Assembly: GCF_029168945.1 (NCBI RefSeq)
Contig: NC_083604.1
Coordinates: 5,882,812-5,946,811 of the forward strand
DNA from: Cannabis sativa
Lineage: Eukaryota; Streptophyta; Magnoliopsida; Rosales; Cannabaceae
Length of the DNA stretch: 64,000 nucleotides
Reading direction: 5' to 3'
Under the pieces are notes generated by a model. That model was not told the origin of the DNA and made no database searches. It saw only the letters and a program-made list of their open reading frames with translations. Shown here in pieces: positions 60,300-64,000 of the stretch (position 1 is the first letter of the stretch; every line of letters starts with the position of its first letter). A program made the translations under genes and the position numbers.

Positions 60300-61270
60300 T
60301 CGACGTCGGTTGTTACATATTAACCGAAGTTAAAAGGTCACTTTCACTTCTTTCTGCCCTAACTCAAACCCATTCTCTTCCACTCCAATCTCCTAAGTTT
60401 TTTTTTCACGCTCTCATATGGTACTGATACTCAACTTTCTTTTTCATACACATTCTCAACCCTTCAACCCCTAAACTCCCTCACTTCATCAATGTTGCTT
60501 ATATACATATATATGTTTCTTTAATTAATTTTTGTGTCGTTGTTGTTGCTGTTAGTGATTCTGTGGAAGGAAAAGTCGAAACTTTTGCAAACCAAGAGAT
60601 TCGTGACCTTTAGAACTCTCTCAACTCCTCCCTCAATAACTGTGCCGCTCTCTAGACAGGTTTTTCTTTTTCTTTTCAATATGCATTGTTCAATTATGAA
60701 CTTGGTTATTTGTTTTCATATGGGTTTTTTAGTATGTAAAAGAAAACATTGATCTCTATCTCCATGGCTTCCTTGGAATGTTAGGTTTTAATTTATAGAA
60801 AATACCCTTTTTAATGCCTCTATTAATGAATAATAATAAGTGTACATTTTCTGTGTTTATGATAATTGAGTCCTGGAATTCACTATAAAGATTTGAATAT
60901 AGTAATGCTTTTTTTAGACTCTGAGGAAATCATGCTTATTTATCAAGTGGGTTAGATGGCAAATAATTCTGTAGTGACTTAAGTTTCTCTTTATAGTATA
61001 TTTTTGTTCTTGTCCAATTATGTACTGTTAAGATTTTGTGTTTTAAGTGTCTTGTTATAGAAATCAATTTCCAATTTTAGGAAATGTTGTATTGTTTGTT
61101 CATATGTTTTTATATGCATGGCCTTTTAACATTTCTCTCTCCTTGTTTTTGTGGCTATAGGGTGAACCAAGTTTCCATCTAATTTGGGTTCATAATTGTG
61201 TTGCAGCTACAGCTGAAAGAGCACTCAAATCGGTTCTTCAAGGAATTTTGGTTTATTTTAAGGGTATGGA
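60300..61270 (+). other. Possible relic or captured exon fragments
   Basis: GC-richer blocks look like exons: about 60557-60658 (after TTGCTGTTAG, ending TCTAGACAG before GTTTTT) and 61208-61263 (after GTTGTGTTGCAG). One reading of the second gives [19 protein letters not shown]; the first, in the frame that looks most protein-like, has a stop (FANQEIRDL, then TAG). I cannot name the source gene. A CGTCGGTT...AACCG palindrome (about 60305-60332) lies just before. It may be a pseudogene, a captured piece or the start of a noncoding transcript. Confidence 0.3.
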
Positions 61271-61557
61271 ATTACTGTCCCTTTTACTAGTACTTTTATT
61301 ATATACATATATAGTTGAATTGGAGCTTTTGTGGAGGTTTGTTTTAAGAGAATCGTGTTTCTTTGTTTTACAATGTTCAATTGGGTTCTGAAATGAATGC
61401 CTTTTATTATGGAAAAGCTAAATGCCTCAATTATGAAAATTGGTTAGTTGGTTGGGTACTACTAGTACTCGTTAATATGATCTATTAAGTTTTAGGATAT
61501 GACTCACAAAGTAATTTTGTGTTGTTGGAAAGTTAATATAGTATAAAAGAGAAAAGC
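61271..61557. other. AT-rich spacer
   Basis: No feature seen; it could be an intron of the fragments at 60300-61270. Confidence 0.35.
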
Positions 61558-61560
61558 TAA

Positions 61561-62051
61561 GGTGCCGTTTGGTAACACTTTTTTTAATCAGTTTTCTGTT
61601 TTTAAAATTGAAAAAGTGAAAATATTTTTCAGAAACATGTCCTGTAAAACTGTTTTTACTTTTCAATTTTTTAATTGAGAATCAAAATTTTAAAAACAAA
61701 AAAAAAATCACTTTCAATATTTTTTTAAACAGTTTTTTTTTTCTTAATCAATATCTTGGACTTCGATCAGACCCGGACCCAAATGCCCCCACGGCCCTGG
61801 CTCTGAACCCAACCTCTGATTTGAACCCAAATCCGACCCTGGATCTAGACCCGACGTAAATAAAATCAAAAAATTAAAATAAAAAATAAACTTTATAGAA
61901 CACACTTTTGTTTTCTGTTTTTAAAATTGAAAAACAAAAGTGGTTACAGAATGTATTTTTGTTTTTCAAAAGCAAAATTTTTAAAAACAAAAATTTTATT
62001 TTCATTGTGTGATTAAAAAATTAGAAAACAAAAGTGTTACCAAACGGAACC
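61561..62051. mobile_element. PIF/Harbinger-type MITE (Tourist-like)
   Basis: The left end GGTGCCGTTTGGTAACACTT and the right end (inward GGTTCCGTTTGGTAACACTT) are inverted repeats. The 3-bp duplication TAA (61558-61560 and 62052-62054) fits PIF/Harbinger. 491 bp, no ORF. The middle contains a GACCC-rich patch (61770-61855). Confidence 0.85.
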
Positions 62052-62300
62052 TAAAAGTATAAAAATAAAAATTTTCTTGTGGTAGTATAATGTAATATTT
62101 TACCAATTTTTGGTATTTTATGTAAATATCCCTTAAATATTTTTTTTTAAAAAAGTAAATGTCAATATTTAAATTAAAAAATGTGTATTAATGCCTATTT
62201 GTAATAAAAAGATATATTTATTGTGTGCTAAATTTGATACAATTCTATATCTTTAGCTAAATTTAACACAACTTTTAGTATATCAAGATTCAACACACAG

Positions 62301-62609
62301 GTAGCGTTTAGTTGGAAGGAATATAAAACATAAGAATGAGAGTGAGATTAGAAATAGAAATAGAAATAGAATTAAACTTAAAATACATAAAAAAAATTGA
62401 TAAAAAAAATATTAATTTTTTTTTTCATCTTGCATTGAAATTGTTATTCTTTCAATTTCAAAATGGAATAGTCATTCCACTAAAATGATAGAAAAATTAT
62501 TCTATTGAAATGACATTCTAATACTTAAAATACAATCAAACAAGAAATGGAATTAAAATTGTTTTCTTTTCATTCTATTTTGTTTCATTATCTCCAACCA
62601 AACAGTTCT
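62301..62609. mobile_element. MITE-like element
   Basis: The left end TAGCGTTTAGTTGGAAGGA and the right end (inward TAGAACTGTTTGGTTGGAGA) are imperfect inverted repeats around GGAAT/ATTCC-rich sequence. The words resemble the fragment at 16093. No clear target duplication. Confidence 0.6.
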
Positions 62610-63299
62610 AGAGGATTAATTTTCTCAAAATTATTAGAATATAGCACTCTACACTATTTTCTACACTTCATTGGAGAGCATGCTTTGTGATTTTTATATG
62701 TTGGCTTGAGCCTTGAGCCAAATCTTTCTTAATGAAAGGCGTGTTCCAATTTGATTGTAACAATAAAGAGTGCAAATAGGGTTTTACATGATTGAGTTGG
62801 ACTAGGTGAAAAATGCCAGCACATAGCCACCTATACCCTTAATATAGCCACAAATCATTTAAATGTAATTATTTCATAAGAGCCCCACTACACTATCTTG
62901 TGTGCTAACGTGTCTTATATATAATATAGATACCTTGTTAAACATGTAATCTTAGATTATAATGATTTATTTTTTATTTATTTTTTAGAAATTATTAACA
63001 GACAAAAAAATAAAACGCTACAAGGAGAGTTCGAACCTCTGACCTATAATGTGTCATCATTCCTGATTGTGAAAATCCCATAGTAATGTAAATGTACAAA
63101 TAATGTTATTCCCAGTCAGGCTGGCCCTGATAATACTGAACCTTCCAATACACCATAATACACTTAATTTTATTTAAATAAAAGACTAAGGAGACTTTTT
63201 CATATTTTATTTTAGGCTTCCAAAAAATGTGAGCTTTAGACACGGGCCTAGTACACCTATGCTCCGGCTCGTTTCCGGTTTTAATTAGTTTATTTATTT
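62610..63299. other. Spacer with tRNA-like B-box
   Basis: On the minus strand, 63060-63020 reads GGTCAGAGGTTCGAACTCTC, a good B-box core, but no A box or cloverleaf is evident. It could be a relic of a tRNA-derived SINE. Otherwise nothing. Confidence 0.35.
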
Positions 63300-64000
63300 A
63301 TTTTTTTTAATGGAACTTTTCAAAGTTCACTTACTGAAAAAGAGCAATGGGAACCACAAGGGAATTCCCTCCCACTGAAAATTCAAAGCTTCATGACTAG
63401 AGCAATTTCTAGCCTTTTTAGTTAGGCCATCTATGATAGAGTTGTCTACTTGAGAAATATAAATAATTTATAACTGAATAATAAAACAAAATGTAAAACT
63501 TCAAAGACAACATGCCAATTCAGGGGGCACTTAGATTTGTTGAATGCATCTGCAGCAATTAAAGAATCAGAGTAAGAATGGCGATGTGAAACCATTCAAG
63601 TTCAAGCGCCTTGAGCAGGGCTACATTGATTGGAAAGAGCTCCCCTTCCAGCGCTGAGTCTTTATTATAACTAGTCATCCATGCAGTCCACCTACCTTGA
63701 TCAAGCTCTCCACCAATACTAGCAAGACCCGTGTTACCTTTTTTCCATGAAGCATCCAGAGAGATGAAATGCTTAGTGTTAGATTGACTTTAAACTTTAA
63801 ATACAGGCTTTCTGGCAGTAGCCATACAAACCTCCTGAAGCTCATTCTCACAAACAGTTTGAAACTCTCTCCACCTAGATGCAATAAGATCTCCCATTAT
63901 CTTGGGGTCAACCTCCCTACCTTTTATCATTCTTTTGTTTCTGGCCTGCTACACACCTATGAGACATGCTGCATAAAATAGGAAGTTTTCAGCCTCCTCC
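63300..64000 (-). pseudogene. LINE 3' end with RNase H domain (continues past the window)
   Basis: The minus-strand translation includes FISLDASWKKGNTGLASIGG and TSYNKDSALEGELFPINVAL, then LLKALELEWF. This is the plant LINE-type RNase H with the D and E of its active site. Upstream, SRWREFQTVCENELQEVCM and ARNKRM are the usual linker. Stops and a frameshift (for example near 63790 and 63955) break it. The 3' UTR seems to run to about 63310. Confidence 0.75.

Noticed and set aside
63020..63062. tRNA gene on the minus strand
   Set aside because: There is a B-box-like core but no A box at the right distance and no cloverleaf by eye.

Overview
The window is nuclear DNA of a flowering plant, most likely a eudicot. 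It is AT-rich, its genes have short exons and GT-AG introns, and repeats of several classes are nested in one another. Closest family members of the genes (judged from memory, no search run) are Arabidopsis RPL7-1, At1g13040, NDR1/HIN1-like proteins and AFC2. A Rosales source such as Cannabaceae is possible, but this is a guess.

Layout. 1-16092: a repeat copy (1-989) is split by a non-autonomous LTR retrotransposon (5' LTR 990-2291, 3' LTR 15579-16092, cut short). It has one unfamiliar 354-aa ORF. A 10-kb Copia-type element (5097-15168) with nearly identical 1897-bp LTRs but decayed coding sequence sits inside it. 16093-18600: TIR and foldback fragments and AT-rich DNA. 18600-23800: a 60S ribosomal protein L7 gene. 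Its 3.2-kb 5'-UTR intron holds an antisense COBRA gene fragment and the first coding exon of a PIF/Harbinger transposase. 24433-30890: the second, uninterrupted copy of the 1-989 repeat, hAT-like and other MITEs, and AT-rich spacer. 30890-34970: a decayed LINE split by a solo LTR with a perfect target duplication. 35802-40930: a nearly intact Copia element (gag-protease-integrase-RT-RNase H) broken by two frameshifts. 40936-42000: a local duplication carrying a foldback element.

42160-54000 is the gene-rich part: an intronless P-class PPR gene, two tandem LEA-2/NDR1-HIN1-like membrane protein genes that share a 5' leader block with an upstream ATG, and a complete 12-exon AFC2-type LAMMER kinase gene on the minus strand. 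54000-64000 is again repeat-rich: the 3' end of a Ty3/gypsy chromovirus with its LTR on the minus strand, a long GA microsatellite, a degenerate minisatellite, several MITEs, possible exon fragments and the RNase H end of a LINE.

The host genes are unrelated housekeeping or signalling genes and form no pathway: RPL7 acts in the ribosome, the PPR protein probably in organelle RNA processing, the kinase in splicing-factor phosphorylation, and the LEA-2 pair at membranes. The points most worth following are the single-ORF retroelement with its nested young Copia element, the gene and transposase pieces collected in the RPL7 intron, and the shared upstream-ATG leader of the LEA-2 pair.
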